DNA from: Chitinophagaceae bacterium
Lineage (GTDB): Bacteria > Bacteroidota > Bacteroidia > Chitinophagales > Chitinophagaceae
NCBI GenBank assembly: GCA_947452875.1
Contig: CANGEZ010000173.1
Coordinates: forward strand, 1 to 5,272
DNA: 5,272 nucleotides
Reading direction: 5' to 3'
Shown piece after piece: positions 4,668 to 5,272 of this stretch; the stretch's first letter is position 1, and the number at the start of each line of letters is the position of its first letter. The translations under genes were made by a program, and so were the position numbers. Under the pieces are notes generated by a model. It did not search any database, was not told the DNA's origin, and saw nothing but the letters and a program-made list of their open reading frames with translations.

Positions 4668-5272
4668 ATGATGAACAACAGCTTTGGAAAAGTGAGAGTA
4701 AGATTTGCGCCAAGTCCAACCGGAGGATTACATCTAGGTGGCGTACGTACCGTGTTATACAATTATCTGTTTGCCAAAAAACATGGCGGTGAATTTATCT
4801 TGAGAATTGAAGATACCGACCAAACTCGTTTTGTGGAAGGCGCCGAACAATACATTTATGATTGCTTGAATTGGTGTGGTATGGAACCTGATGAAAGTAC
4901 CATCAAACCTGGCGAATACGGCCCATATCGTCAAAGCGAAAGAAAAGCCATGTATCGCCAATATGCAGAACAATTGATAAAAGATGGCCATGCTTATTAT
5001 GCATTTGATACTTCAGAAGAGCTCGAACAAATGAGAAATGATTTCAAGACAGATGAAAATCCTTCTCCTCAATATGATGCTCGTATTCGTGCGAGAATGA
5101 AAAACTCGCTGACCATTTCCGCTGAAGAAGTTGAGAAATTATTACAGGCAGGAACACGTCATGTCATCAGAATCAAAATGCCTGAAAACGAAATCATCAC
5201 TTTCAACGATTTGATACACCATGAGGTGAGTTTTGAATCTAATGTGGTTGACGATAAAGTATTGTTGAAAGC
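4668..5272 (+). CDS. gltX: Glutamyl-tRNA synthetase, N-terminal 201 residues (partial)
   Basis: GltX charges tRNA-Glu with glutamate using ATP, in the cytoplasm. The frame runs open from 4668 through the right edge, covering about 40 percent of a protein usually near 500 residues. Seen: RFAPSPTGGLHLGG (12-25), which carries the class I HIGH-type motif as HLGG, then RIEDTD (46-51), GPYRQSER (85-92), the AYYAFDT segment (109-115) and the QYDARIRARMKNSLT stretch typical of the Rossmann-fold insert. The KMSKS loop and the anticodon-binding domain lie beyond the window. Where the E. coli enzyme has a zinc-binding Cys-x-Cys in the region of AYYAFDT, there is none here. Two ATG codons stand in tandem at 4668 and 4671; I use the first, but either could be the start. 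No Shine-Dalgarno sequence is visible. It is preceded by a candidate promoter and appears to be transcribed on its own from there. Confidence 0.95.
   Translation, partial: MMNNSFGKVRVRFAPSPTGGLHLGGVRTVLYNYLFAKKHGGEFILRIEDTDQTRFVEGAEQYIYDCLNWCGMEPDESTIKPGEYGPYRQSERKAMYRQYAEQLIKDGHAYYAFDTSEELEQMRNDFKTDENPSPQYDARIRARMKNSLTISAEEVEKLLQAGTRHVIRIKMPENEIITFNDLIHHEVSFESNVVDDKVLLK

Noticed and set aside
4580..4991. Two minus-strand open frames near the right end
   Set aside because: They overlap the gltX promoter region and the conserved N-terminal motifs of gltX on the other strand.

Overview
The window looks like chromosomal DNA from a member of the Bacteroidota, not a mobile or accessory island. 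Four signs support this: AT-rich DNA, genes without Shine-Dalgarno sequences, candidate promoters of the TAnnTTTG type used by the Bacteroidota primary sigma factor, and a lipoprotein of a kind I associate with that phylum. The genus cannot be read from the sequence. No RNA genes, insertion sequences, CRISPR arrays or phage genes were seen.

Layout. Positions 1-2290 carry three minus-strand genes, transcribed from right to left: a CE4/NodB polysaccharide deacetylase (1655-2290), a TatD-family metal-dependent hydrolase (890-1654, whose ATG directly abuts the deacetylase stop) and murF (1-798, cut by the left edge). The tatD-murF gap holds a long G-rich inverted repeat. From about 2335 transcription also runs rightward into a predicted outer-membrane lipoprotein of unknown function (2356-3192), which ends at a clear intrinsic terminator (3297-3324). 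A 408-base gap full of short repeats follows, then deoD, a hexameric-type purine nucleoside phosphorylase (3601-4308). A second, repeat-rich gap of 359 bases leads to gltX, glutamyl-tRNA synthetase (from 4668, cut by the right edge).

How the genes fit together. The minus-strand cluster combines a peptidoglycan precursor ligase with a likely glycan deacetylase, so an envelope theme is plausible, with TatD as a possible passenger. deoD (purine salvage) and gltX (tRNA charging) are housekeeping genes and appear to be separate units. All the coding genes belong to known families.

The least explained part is the intergenic DNA. Nearly every gap holds its own short-word repeat: GGGGTTT runs with a hairpin, a 22-base element found just after two different stop codons, a 20-base tandem duplication, a perfect 22-base palindrome built from an 8-base word, and a 14-base-period repeat. 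I found no convincing new gene system; these repeats are the best candidates for follow-up.
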